DNA of 64,000 nt from Peptoniphilus timonensis JC401 (GCF_000312025.1 NZ_HE978596.1:54384-118383), one strand, 5' to 3'. Shown: positions 9,084 through 18,095, counted from the first letter of the stretch. Numbers and translations are program-made. The notes: generated by a model not told the origin, from the sequence alone.

Positions 9084-9827
9084 CTTATCTATCCACTTTC
9101 TTGGGATTTCATCATATCCATAGATAATAGCAGCTAGTCCACCTGTAACTGCTGCTGTCGTGTCGGTGTCATCACCAAGATTTACTGCTTTTAAGACTGC
9201 CTCTTTATAAGAACTTGTATTTAAAATGCACCAAATAGAAGCTTCAAGTGTATGAAGAACAAAACCCGTAGACTGAATCTCATCTTCATTTTTCTTTTTT
9301 ATTTCGCCAAATCCCAAATCTTCTAATTTTTCACCTGCAATTAATTTTCTCGCAAGATGAACATAATCTAAACAAGCCTTTTTAGAAATTTCATGTGCAT
9401 GAGTTATGCCAGAAACTTCTTCAATTTCATTATCACTTGCATCGGTAAAGGCAAGGGGCAAAATTCTCATAAGAGATCCATTTCCATTGGCATAAAAATC
9501 ATCTATTCCATGATCTTCCATTAAGGCGTCCCTTGTTGTCATCCCTACATCAAAAGTTTCACCATTAGCTGTAAATTCATCATTAAATAGCCATGACTTA
9601 AAATTTTTTCTTATATCTTCTATATCAATCTTTTTCTTATCTTTAATGGATTTGCAAGTCGCAAGAGTCATGCTGGTGTCATCAGACCAAGTTCCAGCTT
9701 CCTGATTCCAAGAACCAAATCCAATCATATCATCGCATATAAAAGTTCCTCTTTCTTTAAATTCAAAGGGAACTCCAAGAGCATCAGCAACAGCAAAACC
9801 ATAAATTGCATCTCTAAGCATAAGCAA
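9045..9827 (-). CDS. ADP-ribosylglycohydrolase family protein
   Basis: 260 residues. The metal-binding motifs of the family are present: WSDDTSMTLA near residue 47 and LGDDTDTTAAVTGG near residue 222. These enzymes hydrolyse ADP-ribose from modified proteins or small molecules using two Mg2+ ions in an all-helical fold. The gene stands alone. Its final 13 codons are duplicated 1.5 kb downstream at 7500-7540, so it appears to have been the target of an insertion. Confidence 0.88.
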   Translation of the reverse strand: MLMLRDAIYGFAVADALGVPFEFKERGTFICDDMIGFGSWNQEAGTWSDDTSMTLATCKSIKDKKKIDIEDIRKNFKSWLFNDEFTANGETFDVGMTTRDALMEDHGIDDFYANGNGSLMRILPLAFTDASDNEIEEVSGITHAHEISKKACLDYVHLARKLIAGEKLEDLGFGEIKKKNEDEIQSTGFVLHTLEASIWCILNTSSYKEAVLKAVNLGDDTDTTAAVTGGLAAIIYGYDEIPRKWIDKLKNKKLIDDCLF

Positions 9828-9892
9828 AAAATAACTCCCCTTCTTTACTTTTAAATTATTAAATCAATTATATATATTAAATACAAAAAAAT

Positions 9893-9917
9893 AAAGACTC
9901 CCCTAAGGAAGTCTTTA
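9893..9917 (-). terminator. Terminator after pta
   Basis: On the minus strand AAAGACTTCC pairs with GGGAGTCTTT, followed by a T run. It lies 30 bases after the pta stop. Confidence 0.75.
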
Positions 9918-9947
9918 AGTCTATATTATTTATTCCTAACTTATTTA

Positions 9948-10920
9948 TTAAAGAACTGCTTGTGCTGCTGTTATGATTGCTAGTGAATATACTTCGTCTT
10001 CTGAGCAACCACGAGAAAGGTCGTTTACTGGGGCATTAAGTCCTTGAAGGATAGGTCCTATTGCTTCAAATCCACCAAATCTTTGTGCAATCTTGTATCC
10101 AATATTACCTGCTTCAATGTTAGGGAATACAAATACATTTGCGTGACCTGCAACTTCTGAACCTGGTGCTTTTTTATTTGCTACTGATTCTACAAATGCT
10201 GCGTCAAATTGAAGTTCTCCATCTATTGCCATTTCTGGATTTTTTTCTTTTGCAATTTCTGTTGCTTCTGCTACCATTGTTACTCTTTCGTGAGATGCTG
10301 ATCCCTTAGTTGAGAATGAAAGCATTGCAATCTTTGGATCCATGCCAAATTGTCTTGCTGTTTCGTTTGATACAAGTGCAACTTCTGCAAGTCCTTCTTT
10401 GTCTAGGTCAATGTTAATAGCACAGTCAGCCATTAGATACATTTCTTCATCTCTTAGCATGATAAATGCTCCAGAACATCTCTTGTATCCTTCTTTTGTT
10501 TTTATAATTTGAAGTGCTGGTCTAACTGTATCTGCAGTTGTGTGTGCTGCACCTGACACAAGTCCTTTTGCTTTTCCCATGTAGATAAGCATTGTGCCGA
10601 AATAGTTGTGATCTTTTAGGATTTCTTCTGCTTGTGCTTCTGTCGCTTTTCCTTTTCTTCTTTCAACAAAAGCTTTAACCATTTCTTCTTTTCCTTCATA
10701 GTTAGCTGGATCTAGAATTTCAAGATTTCCAAGTTCTACGCCTTCTTTTTTCTGCAAGAGCTTGAAGTTCTTCTTTGTTTCCAAGAACTATTGGTTTAAT
10801 ATCTCCATCATTATTTAGTCTAATAGCTGCTCTTAAAATTCTTGAGTCATCGCCTTCTGGAAATACTATTTCTGGTTTTGCTTGTCTTACTTTTCCTTTT
10901 AATTCTTCTATTAATGACAT
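9948..10920 (-). pseudogene. pta: Phosphate acetyltransferase, frame broken once
   Basis: Two overlapping frames together encode a complete Pta. The N-terminal piece (from the ATG at 10920) is MSLIEELKGKVRQAKPEIVFPEGDDSRILRAA in two consecutive stretches, ending ALAEK. The C-terminal piece continues EGVELGNLEILDPANY and ends AIITAAQAVL. The break lies in a run of six A near 10757; removing one A restores a protein of about 323 residues, normal for class I Pta. The enzyme converts acetyl-CoA and phosphate to acetyl phosphate in acetate fermentation. Loss would be surprising in a fermenter, so a sequencing error is the simpler explanation. The slippery-looking run could also be a real +1 shift site, which I consider unlikely. 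Confidence 0.85.
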
Positions 10921-10973
10921 AATGTCCCCCTTTGTTATTGTTAAATATTATTATATATCTTATGAAAATTAAT

Positions 10974-11947
10974 TTAAAGTGAATATGCTTTAAAATTTAC
11001 ATCTTCTATTACTTGGTTTAGTCTTACTGAGTCAGCAACGAGTTTTGCTATTAAGTGATGCTTCATTGTGTGAACTCTTAAAACTTCTACTCCCTTGTAG
11101 GCTGCAATAGTTGTGAGTGCAGCTGATGCTTCGTCTCTATTTTCAAATCCTTCTTCATTGTTGCCATCAGCGTCAATATTGTTTTCACTTAAAATATTTG
11201 TTATAAATCTCTTTCTTGAAACACCTAAAAATGTGAAACATCCCATTTCTCTTATGGCATCAATTTTATCAATTAATTTTAAGTTTTCTTTTTTGTAAGA
11301 GCAAATCCAATGCCTGGGTCAAGCATTATCCTTTCTCTTTCAATGCCATTTTTTTCTGCACGTTCAAGTGATTTTTTTAGATATTTTTTCATTACTTCAA
11401 CTATATCCATATCTTCGAAGGATTTTAGTTCTTCTTCTGTGAAAGCCCCTTCTCCTCCAAAAGGTGGGAAATTTGCACTGGACTTGTGATTTGGTCTTGC
11501 AATCTTTGGATTAAACATTAATATTGCACCTACATCGCTTTTGCCAACAACTTCTGCCATCTTAGGATCTCCCATAAAACCTGTTATGTCATTTACAAAG
11601 TCAACTCCTGCTTCAATAGCTGCCTTTGCTACTTCAGCTTTCCATGTGTCAATAGAAAGAGGAATATCAGTCTTAGTTTTTAATTCCTTTATAACTGGCA
11701 CAACTCTTTCGATTTCTTCTTTGATATCTACATAAGTAGAGCCAGGTCTAGTTGATTCTCCACCAATGTCTATCATGCCAGCACCTGCTTCAATTAATTC
11801 AAGTGCTCTATTTACTGCCTTGTCTTTTCCATACCACAATCCACCATCAGAAAATGAATCTGGTGTCACGTTGACAATTCCACATAAAATTGTTTCTTTG
11901 CCACTTTCTAAAGTTTTATCCTTGTACTTACAAACTAAATTTTCCAT
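10974..11947 (-). pseudogene. folP: Dihydropteroate synthase, frame broken once
   Basis: The first frame (start 11947) has NVTPDSFSDGG and GGESTRPGS, the two pterin-binding signatures of DHPS, and ends DPGIGFALTKKKT. The second frame continues REMGCFTFLGVSRKRFI and RVHTMKHH, the C-terminal DHPS elements. One extra A in the AAAAAA run at about 11288 would join them into roughly 324 residues, somewhat longer than typical because of an insert near residues 150-190. The enzyme joins p-aminobenzoate to the pterin in folate synthesis. No other folate genes lie nearby. The break is probably an error. Confidence 0.85.
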
Positions 11948-12028
11948 TATTCACTCCAGCTCTCATTTTTAATAAATATTTATCCTATAAACATTTTATG
12001 TCTTCTAAGTTTTTAAATCAAATACAAT

Positions 12029-13025
12029 TTATTTTGCATAATACCAAAGAACTCCGTCTTGGTCCTTAACATAATCAGCTTTTCCTTCTGCTCTAAGATA
12101 CTCTAGATGAGCATGAGCTTCACCTGCTGCAAAAAACTTTTGTGTATTTGGAAATTCAGAAAAATCCTTAGCCCTCATATCCCATGACATATTCATTGCA
12201 ATGTCACGAACAGTGCATTTTCCATTTTCCTTTAAAGTTTTTAGAGCTTCATCAACTCTATGTTTGTGGTGATTTTTTAATTCATCAATTCTTTTTGGAA
12301 TATCCTCTATTAATGCCCTGTGTGATGAATACAAGTGATCAATTGGAAGTTCTCTTAATTTTTCAATATTTTTAAGATATCTTCCAAGACTATCTCCTAC
12401 AGTAAAATTCCAAAAAGTAATGTTTGGAGTTATATCACCCAAAAGGTGGTCTCCACAGAATAAAATCTTTCTTTCCTCTTCATAAAGTCCAACCATACCA
12501 GGAGTGTGACCAGAGAAATCCATTCCCTTAAAGGTAAAATACTCCAACCTTCAAGACATAATTTGGATTAAAAGAAATATAAGGAAACTCTTTCTTAGGT
12601 CTATAAACAAAACCTGCATGTTCTTCTATTTTTAAATTACCTCCATCAAGACCCTGCATGTGAGCTATCTTCATAACTTCCTTCCATCTCTTTGAATCGG
12701 CATTGGCGAAAGAAGACATCATGCGATAGTCAATATCTCCCATGTAGATATCAACACCAAGTTCTTCTGAGAACCAAGAAGCTAGACCAGTGTGATCTGA
12801 ATGAAGATGAGTTAAAAATAAAATTGTCTTATTGAGATCTACATCCATTTCCTTTATAAAAGAGAGCATTTCGTTTCTAATTTCCTCTGTATTAAAACCG
12901 GTATCCACAATCATTGCTTCGCCTTTAGACTTGACCATGTAAATATTAATACTCTTTAAAGGATTACCCCTAAGAGGAATGATTTTACAATAAACACCTT
13001 CAGAAAGTTTTTTAATACTAGACAT
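12029..13025 (-). pseudogene. Metallo-beta-lactamase-fold hydrolase, frame broken once
   Basis: The N-terminal frame (start 13025) carries the zinc-binding motif THLHSDHTG near residue 72. The C-terminal frame (12547 onward) has GHTPGMVGLYEEE, the second metal site FCGDHLL, and a C-terminal winged-helix-like tail (DEALKTLKENGKCTVRDIA). The join is at YVLKVG / EYFTFKG near 12540. Together they give about 332 residues, matching MBL proteins with the extra C-terminal domain. Substrate unknown. A few residues before the GHTPG motif also seem to be missing compared with relatives. Confidence 0.78.
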
Positions 13026-13072
13026 ATTTCCTCCCTTCGCTCATTTAATGTATAATAAATACGAGGTGAATT

Positions 13073-13489
13073 ATGAGCGATTTTTTATTAAAACTATTTA
13101 AAGTTGAAACCATTAACAAACTACCTATTGATAAATTATACCCCATTATAGAAAATTTAGACCAGGACCAAAGAAAGCTCATAGCATCTTCCTATGATTT
13201 GGACCTAAGTGGTCTTGGGGATAGAGAAGAAATAGATGAAATTCATAAAGTGATTTTGTCAGAATTTAAAAACACACTTATGAATTTTTCAGAAAAAGAG
13301 CATAAATCTTTTTACGATTTTTACAACGGAGCAGTAGACTACACAGACGAAAATGTCTACATAAACATGAAAAAATTCACAAGTCTAGGTATAATGTACC
13401 TATTTCTGTCAAAATCAGGAGGCTATTTTAATTTTGTAATACCAGAAGAATTAATAGAAGAGTACGAGAGACTATTACAGTCTTCATAA
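13073..13489 (+). CDS. Hypothetical protein
   Basis: 138 residues, acidic, without signal peptide or membrane segment; I do not recognise a family. The first half is helical with a leucine/isoleucine pattern (INKLPIDKLYPIIENLD) and the end may form a small mixed domain (GYFNFVIPEELIEEYERLL). The start has GAGGTG seven bases upstream. It is divergent from the MBL gene and followed by a strong terminator, so it is a single-gene unit. Confidence 0.7.
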   Translation: MSDFLLKLFKVETINKLPIDKLYPIIENLDQDQRKLIASSYDLDLSGLGDREEIDEIHKVILSEFKNTLMNFSEKEHKSFYDFYNGAVDYTDENVYINMKKFTSLGIMYLFLSKSGGYFNFVIPEELIEEYERLLQSS

Positions 13490-13544
13490 AATTATTAAAA
13501 ATATAAAACTAGACTTATAAATTTATTAGACTAGTTTAAATCTT

Positions 13545-13577
13545 AAAAGGACTTAGAATAGATTAAGTCCTTTTTTT
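13545..13577 (+). terminator. Terminator after the 138-residue hypothetical gene
   Basis: AAAAGGACTTA pairs perfectly with TAAGTCCTTTT over an eight-base loop and runs into seven T. Confidence 0.9.
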
Positions 13578-13600
13578 GCGAATAAAATTAGGCAAATAAA

Positions 13601-13620
13601 AAACACTCAATTGAGTGTTT
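13601..13620 (-). terminator. Palindromic terminator of the toxin-antitoxin operon
   Basis: A perfect 20-base palindrome (AAACACTCAA and its complement) with A runs on the plus strand, giving a T run after the hairpin on the minus strand. It lies just beyond the toxin stop. Confidence 0.75.
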
Positions 13621-13630
13621 AAAAATACTA

Positions 13631-13906
13631 TTAAAATAAATCGCTGTGAGAACCAGTCCTATTTAAAACAAGAACAAGTTCATCATCTCTAATTTCATAA
13701 ATAAGTAGCCAATCTGGGCTAATATGACATTCTCTTACTCCTTCATAATTGCCACTTAATTTATAATCCCTATATCTTTCTTCTAATGTGATGCCTTTAG
13801 CTAATTTATCTACAATCTCATAAAGTTTTTCAAGATTAAAATTTCCACTTTTCTTAATTCTCTTTAAATCTTTTTAAAAACTCTTCCTAACTTTAATTTT
13901 TCTCAT
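13631..13906 (-). pseudogene. yafQ: YafQ-type toxin with an in-frame stop at codon 11
   Basis: Starting at the ATG at 13906, which overlaps the antitoxin stop as ATGA, the frame reads MRKIKVRKSF, then TAA (13874-13876). It continues KDLKRIKKSGNFNLEKLYEIVDKL and ends with a toxin-like C-terminus (YKLSGNYEGVRECHISPDW, NRTGSHSDLF). This is a RelE-superfamily mRNA interferase of the YafQ branch, 91 codons. The stop replaces what is normally lysine (AAA to TAA), or results from one T gained and one A lost. With the stop, no toxin is made. The antitoxin gene in front is intact. Confidence 0.82.
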
Positions 13907-14124
13907 AACTTGTCTACATAATCTTTAAAATCATCAACACTATCAAATTCAGCTACAATAGGATTACCTGCCTTTACTTTAAAAGGAATAGCCTCTTCGC
14001 TCACAACAGCTTTTGCAAAAATATTAAAAGCAGTAGACATGCTCATTCCCATGGAATCACATATCCTGGAAAAATCATTTTTTAAATTTTCATCAAGTCT
14101 AATATTTAAATTTACATTTGCCAT
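13903..14124 (-). CDS. dinJ: DinJ/RelB family antitoxin
   Basis: 73 residues with the ribbon-helix-helix N-terminus typical of RelB/DinJ (NLNIRLDENLKNDF, then MGMSMSTAFNIFAKAVV). The C-terminal part (FDSVDDFKDYVDKL) is the toxin-wrapping segment. It would repress its own promoter and neutralise YafQ. The stop overlaps the toxin start (ATGA). The pair sits close to the 3' end of tmRNA, a common integration site. Confidence 0.85.
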   Translation of the reverse strand: MANVNLNIRLDENLKNDFSRICDSMGMSMSTAFNIFAKAVVSEEAIPFKVKAGNPIVAEFDSVDDFKDYVDKL

Positions 14125-14325
14125 AATAGCACCCTCTTTATAAGTTATATAATATCATCTTGCATGCAATTGTCAATGATATTACCTGGATATTTATATA
14201 AAAATAAATAATGAAATTTAAAATCTGAAATTATTATCAGTGGATATTCACCAAAAAACGTGTGGGGACTTTGTGTGGGAAATTAGCGTCAAATACGGTT
14301 AAATATAGTTAATTGTCAAGGCAAA

Positions 14326-14352
14326 TAAAAAAACCATCCCCTAAGGAATGGC
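14326..14352 (-). terminator. Terminator of the tmRNA gene
   Basis: On the minus strand CCATTCC and GGGATGG form a stem with a short loop followed by TTTTTTT, about 40 bases after the tmRNA CCA end. Confidence 0.8.
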
Positions 14353-14390
14353 TAAGTTTAGACAATTTATTTAATTTATCTAAAAATATT

Positions 14391-14735
14391 TGGTGGAGGC
14401 GGTGGGAGTCGAACCCACGTCCGAAGACCTCTTACAGAAAGATTCTCCGAGTGCAGACTCCTCTTTAATTTTCCCCTGTATTACTAGAGTGTCAAACTCA
14501 TACAGGGTATCGCCATAAACCCCCTCTGCTATGACGCATCACAGAGTTCGTTTGCCCGCTAATTTGAAACCCGGTTACAGTTCGCGGTGTCTGGCCGGAT
14601 TGCTACCTAAATTAGGCAGCTAGTGCGAAATTATTTTCGTCGTTTATTTTTTAATAGACCATTTTTACGTTGTGTGATCCATCAACGACTCGCTACTTTA
14701 AGCTCAAAATCCCCGTCGAAACCATTTTCGCCCCC
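14391..14735 (-). ncRNA. ssrA: Transfer-messenger RNA (tmRNA)
   Basis: On the minus strand the molecule begins GGGGGCGAAAATGG and ends GGTTCGACTCCCACC GCCTCCACCA. The acceptor arms pair over seven positions with one G-U. The TTTCGACGGGGAT segment and the T-arm are classic. The tag frame ends in the peptide NDENNFALAA followed by TAA. The CCA end is encoded. It rescues stalled ribosomes with SmpB. Length is 345 bases. Confidence 0.97.
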
Positions 14736-14753
14736 ATATTTACTTAGACTAAA

Positions 14754-14782
14754 ATTATACTAAATCCTCGTGTCTTTGTCAA
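14754..14782 (-). promoter_or_regulatory. Consensus sigma-A promoter of tmRNA
   Basis: On the minus strand TTGACA (14782-14777) and TATAAT (14759-14754) are both perfect and separated by 17 bases. The -35 lies inside the final codons of the VanZ-like gene. Transcription should begin about 12 bases before the mature 5' end, leaving a short leader for RNase P. Confidence 0.9.
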
Positions 14783-15413
14783 TTTTAGGGCTTCTAGCTT
14801 TTCTTATTTTTCTTCTCTTTTTCTTTGCAAATTTATATCTAAGAAACTTCTTCCAAATTAAATAACCCATAATAGAACCAACTACATTTAACATTAAATC
14901 GTCTATGTCCACAGACCTTCCTATAAAAAACTGGATAAATTCTACAAAAAAAGAAGTTGCAAAGCTCAATAAAAATATTTTTGATAGCTTCCTGAATTTT
15001 GGAAAAATCTCTGCTACTAAAATTCCATAGGGTATGAAAATTAAGATGTTTCCAAAAATATTTGTGAGTGTGTGTAAAAATCCAGAATATTTTACATAGT
15101 TTTTCATAGTTCTAAAGGGCACAAAGTTTACACCCCAAGCTCCAGAATTTATCCTATCTTTAAAATTTCCAACAAAATCAAAGTTTTCGTTTGTCAAGTT
15201 TATGCCAGAATTTGCTATATAGGAATTTGGTGTGAAAAGCATTATTACAAGAAAGGCTATGTAAGCCGCAAAAATACTTAGTAAAAATTCTCTAAATCCA
15301 GTGGAATTTTTCTTTCTGTCGGAAAAAAATTTAACTCTTATGAGAGAAAAGACAACAAAGGTAATTATAAAGGCTGGAATAGTTCTTGCCGCAAAAAATA
15401 AAAATAATCTCAT
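14760..15413 (-). CDS. VanZ-like family membrane protein
   Basis: 217 residues with about five membrane segments. The VanZ-like core is recognisable: NIFGNILIFIPYGI near residue 120, then FFVEFIQFFIGRSVDIDDLMLN near residue 155-175. VanZ itself gives low-level teicoplanin resistance; for most members the function is unknown. The C-terminus is very basic (KKKRRKIRKARSPK). It overlaps the HAD gene end by 4 bases, and its last codons carry the tmRNA -35 box. Confidence 0.85.
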   Translation of the reverse strand: MRLFLFFAARTIPAFIITFVVFSLIRVKFFSDRKKNSTGFREFLLSIFAAYIAFLVIMLFTPNSYIANSGINLTNENFDFVGNFKDRINSGAWGVNFVPFRTMKNYVKYSGFLHTLTNIFGNILIFIPYGILVAEIFPKFRKLSKIFLLSFATSFFVEFIQFFIGRSVDIDDLMLNVVGSIMGYLIWKKFLRYKFAKKKRRKIRKARSPKIDKDTRI

Positions 15414-16048
15414 AATTTTTTTAGGTCTATTAAATTCTCAAGAGAATTTTCATTTTCTTCTACAATAGTCTTCCAGGTTTCCTTGGAGTTTTCATCATAA
15501 ATCCCAGCAGTTTTAAGACCTGCTCTTTTTGCAGTTCTAAGTGCTAAATATGAATCATCAACTAAGAGAATTTCTTCTGATTTTTCCCCAAGAGAGTGGG
15601 CAATGGATAGATAAAATTCTTCTTCAGCCTTTAAATGTCCAACAGAATCGGCAGTGTAAAGTCCATCTACAAGTTTATCTATTCCATATTTTTTTATAAC
15701 TATATTTGCAAAGTGATCTGTAGTTGAAGTCCCAATTACAACTTTTTTACCTTGATCCTTAAAGTATTTTAAAATTTCTAGACAATTTTCTTTTAAATCC
15801 ACCTTATTGGCATAGAAATCTTCTACAGTTTTGCTAAAACCACTCATTAGTTCATCAAAACTTTCTTCCAAATTATAGTATTCTTTTAAATATTTAAGTG
15901 AAGCATCTAGGTTCATAGTTGTCATCTTATGCTGAACTGCATCTTCTATATCTATTCCCTTGGTCTTCATGAAGTCACGAGAAACACTTCGCCAATATCC
16001 CATAGAATCAACTAAAGTTCCGTCTAAATCAAATATAATAGCCTTCAT
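15410..16048 (-). CDS. HAD family phosphatase
   Basis: 212 residues from the ATG at 16048, preceded by AAAGGAGG. An upstream extension to 16162 would read through the ribosome binding site and is unlikely. Motif I is FDLDGTLVDS at residues 5-14, motif II GTST near 100, the lysine is in GHLKAEEEFY, and motif IV is LLVDDSYLA. The short helical cap places it with beta-phosphoglucomutase-like phosphatases of sugar phosphates or nucleotides; the substrate is not clear. It overlaps the VanZ-like gene by 4 bases. Confidence 0.88.
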   Translation of the reverse strand: MKAIIFDLDGTLVDSMGYWRSVSRDFMKTKGIDIEDAVQHKMTTMNLDASLKYLKEYYNLEESFDELMSGFSKTVEDFYANKVDLKENCLEILKYFKDQGKKVVIGTSTTDHFANIVIKKYGIDKLVDGLYTADSVGHLKAEEEFYLSIAHSLGEKSEEILLVDDSYLALRTAKRAGLKTAGIYDENSKETWKTIVEENENSLENLIDLKKL

Positions 16049-16155
16049 GTTACCTCCTTTTTCCCATAATAATACCATTTTAGTTGTATTTTTAGTAGAT
16101 TTCAAGTATAATGACTCCATTAGCCTTTGATTTTTAAATTTTTTGTAAAAAAGCT

Positions 16156-16183
16156 TTGACAAATATTTTTTTCATGCTATAAT
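16156..16183 (+). promoter_or_regulatory. Promoter of tRNA-Pro
   Basis: TTGACA at 16156-16161 and TATAAT at 16178-16183, spaced by 16 bases, with an extended TG before the -10. The tRNA begins about 50 bases further on. Confidence 0.85.
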
Positions 16184-16234
16184 AATATTTGTTCGAAAAT
16201 AATATATAAGAAATTCACATTTTGTGTACCTCGT

Positions 16235-16311
16235 CGGGGTGTAGCGCAGTTTGGTAGCGCACGTGGTTTGGGACCATGGGGCCGGGGGTTCGAATCCTCT
16301 CACCCCGACCA
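16235..16311 (+). tRNA. tRNA-Pro (anticodon UGG)
   Basis: 77 bases including encoded CCA. The acceptor CGGGGTG pairs with CACCCCG. The anticodon loop TTTGGGA gives TGG, the T-loop is TTCGAAT, and the D-arm is GCGCAGTTTGGTAGCGC. One anticodon stem pair is G-U. Confidence 0.97.
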
Positions 16312-16322
16312 TTTTTTTATCT

Positions 16323-16346
16323 GAAGGTTTATCCTTCTTTTTTTTT
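16323..16346 (+). terminator. Terminator of tRNA-Pro
   Basis: GAAGG pairs with CCTTC over a five-base loop, followed by nine T. Confidence 0.75.
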
Positions 16347-16517
16347 GCTTATTTTTATTAGACTTTAAAATCAAAATTTCTTATTTAGAATAAAAAGATA
16401 TTTTACAATTTCCTTTAAAGGTCTATAGCTATTTTCTTATTAAAAAAAGTTTTTAATTATATAATCTAAATTCTGTAAATTTTTAATATTTTTTGTAAAT
16501 TATTTTTAAAAATTTTT

Positions 16518-16532
16518 ATGCAAACGATTTAT
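16518..16532 (+). promoter_or_regulatory. Possible cre (CcpA) half-matching site upstream of cstA
   Basis: ATGCAAACGATTTAT fits the first 13 positions of the usual catabolite-responsive-element pattern (WTGNAANCGNWNN) but not the last ones. It lies about 28 bases before the -35. CstA-type genes are catabolite-repressed in several Firmicutes. This is a weak, inferred site. Confidence 0.25.
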
Positions 16533-16559
16533 CTATTGAAATTGCTAGATGCTTTTATC

Positions 16560-16588
16560 TTGTAATTATTCTTTACTTGTTCTATAAT
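16560..16588 (+). promoter_or_regulatory. Promoter of cstA
   Basis: TTGTAA at 16560 and TATAAT at 16583-16588 with 17 bases between them, 41 bases before the start codon. The rest of the 318-base gap from 16312 to 16629 holds the tRNA terminator and A/T-rich sequence with no gene that I can see. Confidence 0.65.
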
Positions 16589-16629
16589 TGAGCTGAGAAT
16601 AATAAAAGTAAAGGAGGTTATAGATTTAT

Positions 16630-18084
16630 ATGTTACTATTTATTATTGGACTTATAATTCTGTTTGCTGGTGGATTTTTATATTCTAAATATGTAGAAAG
16701 TCAATTAGAACCAGACGACAGAGAAACTCCAGCTGTTAAAAAAGCTGATGGAGTTGACTATGTAGTAATGAGCGAAAAGAAAAACTGGCTCATTAACTTA
16801 TTAAACATCGCAGGTACTGGACCTATCCTAGGACCTATTCAAGGTATTCTTTTTGGACCAATTGCATTTCTTGCAATTCCTATTGGTTGTGTGCTTGCAG
16901 GAGCAGTTCATGATTACATGACAGGTTTCATTTCTATGAGAAATGGTGGATCTCAAGTTCCTAAACTAGTTGGTAAATATATTGGCGATGGAGTTCGTAA
17001 ATTTTACAATATTGTTATTGCAATCTTACTTCTTTTAACTGGTGTAGTTTTTGTCTACACTCCTGGTGACTTAATCGCAAATGATATTTTAAAGGTTGGA
17101 GTAGATTCAAATGTTATTTGGATTATTTATGGAGTTATTTTCCTATACTACATCCTTTCAACTATTTTACCTATTGATAAATTAATCGGTAGAATTTATC
17201 CACTATTTGGTGCCTTTTTAATTATCTCTGCTATTGGTGTATTTATTGGAATCTTTGTAAAAGGTTCTGGCGATTTAGCTTTTGCAAATGCAGGACTACT
17301 TGCTGAACACCCACTTGGACAAAGATTTATACCATCATTCTTTATTACAGTTGCTTGTGGTATCTTATCAGGTTTCCACGGTTCACAAGTTACACTTGTA
17401 TCAAGAACTGTTAAGTCAGAATCAGAAGCTAAGTCAACTTTCTACTCTACAATGATTGCTGAAGGTTTTATAGCTATGGTTTGGGCAGCTGGTGCAATGG
17501 TAATTTTCTCAACTGGAAAAGCTCCACTAGATACAGCTGGTACACTAATGGTTGGCGAAATTTCTAAATACTTTATGGGTAATGTTGGAGGACTACTTGC
17601 AGTTCTTGGTGTTATTGCACTTCCTATCACATCTGGTGATACTGCCTTTAGATCTCTTAGACTAATTATCTCTGAAGAATTAAATATCGACCAAAAATCT
17701 GGAGCAAAAAGAGCTGGACTAGCTGCAGTTTTATTTATTCCTGCAATAGCAATCCTATTCTTTGCAAAATCTAATCCTAATGGATTTAATATGCTTTGGA
17801 GATACTTTGGTTTCACAAACCAATTTGTAGCAACTTTTGCACTTGCAGTAGCTACTATTTATTTGATTAACAATAATAAAAATTATTTAATCACTTTAAT
17901 CCCAGGTGTTTTCTATACATTTATAGTATTCTCATTTATTATAAGTGTTAAAAAACTTGGACTTGGCTTACCTTTCTCTGTTGCATACCCAGCAGCAGCT
18001 ATTATAGCAGCTCTATATGCATACTTTGTAATAAAAACTGGTAAGAAAAATAAAACTAGAATTGAATCTATAAAATTAGATTAA
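16630..18084 (+). CDS. cstA: Carbon starvation CstA family transporter
   Basis: 484 residues, a shorter CstA-type protein with about 13 hydrophobic segments. Hallmarks are AGTGPILGPIQGILFGP near residue 57, GCVLAGAVHDYMTGF near residue 92 and TSGDTAFRSLRLII near residue 337. Family members import pyruvate or peptides. It has AAAGGAGG upstream and its own promoter. It is followed by a terminator and then by a small CC-motif protein and a MoxR/VWA pair on the same strand. Confidence 0.9.
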   Translation: MLLFIIGLIILFAGGFLYSKYVESQLEPDDRETPAVKKADGVDYVVMSEKKNWLINLLNIAGTGPILGPIQGILFGPIAFLAIPIGCVLAGAVHDYMTGFISMRNGGSQVPKLVGKYIGDGVRKFYNIVIAILLLLTGVVFVYTPGDLIANDILKVGVDSNVIWIIYGVIFLYYILSTILPIDKLIGRIYPLFGAFLIISAIGVFIGIFVKGSGDLAFANAGLLAEHPLGQRFIPSFFITVACGILSGFHGSQVTLVSRTVKSESEAKSTFYSTMIAEGFIAMVWAAGAMVIFSTGKAPLDTAGTLMVGEISKYFMGNVGGLLAVLGVIALPITSGDTAFRSLRLIISEELNIDQKSGAKRAGLAAVLFIPAIAILFFAKSNPNGFNMLWRYFGFTNQFVATFALAVATIYLINNNKNYLITLIPGVFYTFIVFSFIISVKKLGLGLPFSVAYPAAAIIAALYAYFVIKTGKKNKTRIESIKLD

Positions 18085-18095
18085 TTGTTTAAATG

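Noticed and set aside
10740..10790. Programmed ribosomal frameshift in pta
   Set aside because: The needed shift is +1 (or -2), while the A run would favour -1; no stimulating structure is seen, and many other genes show similar homopolymer breaks.
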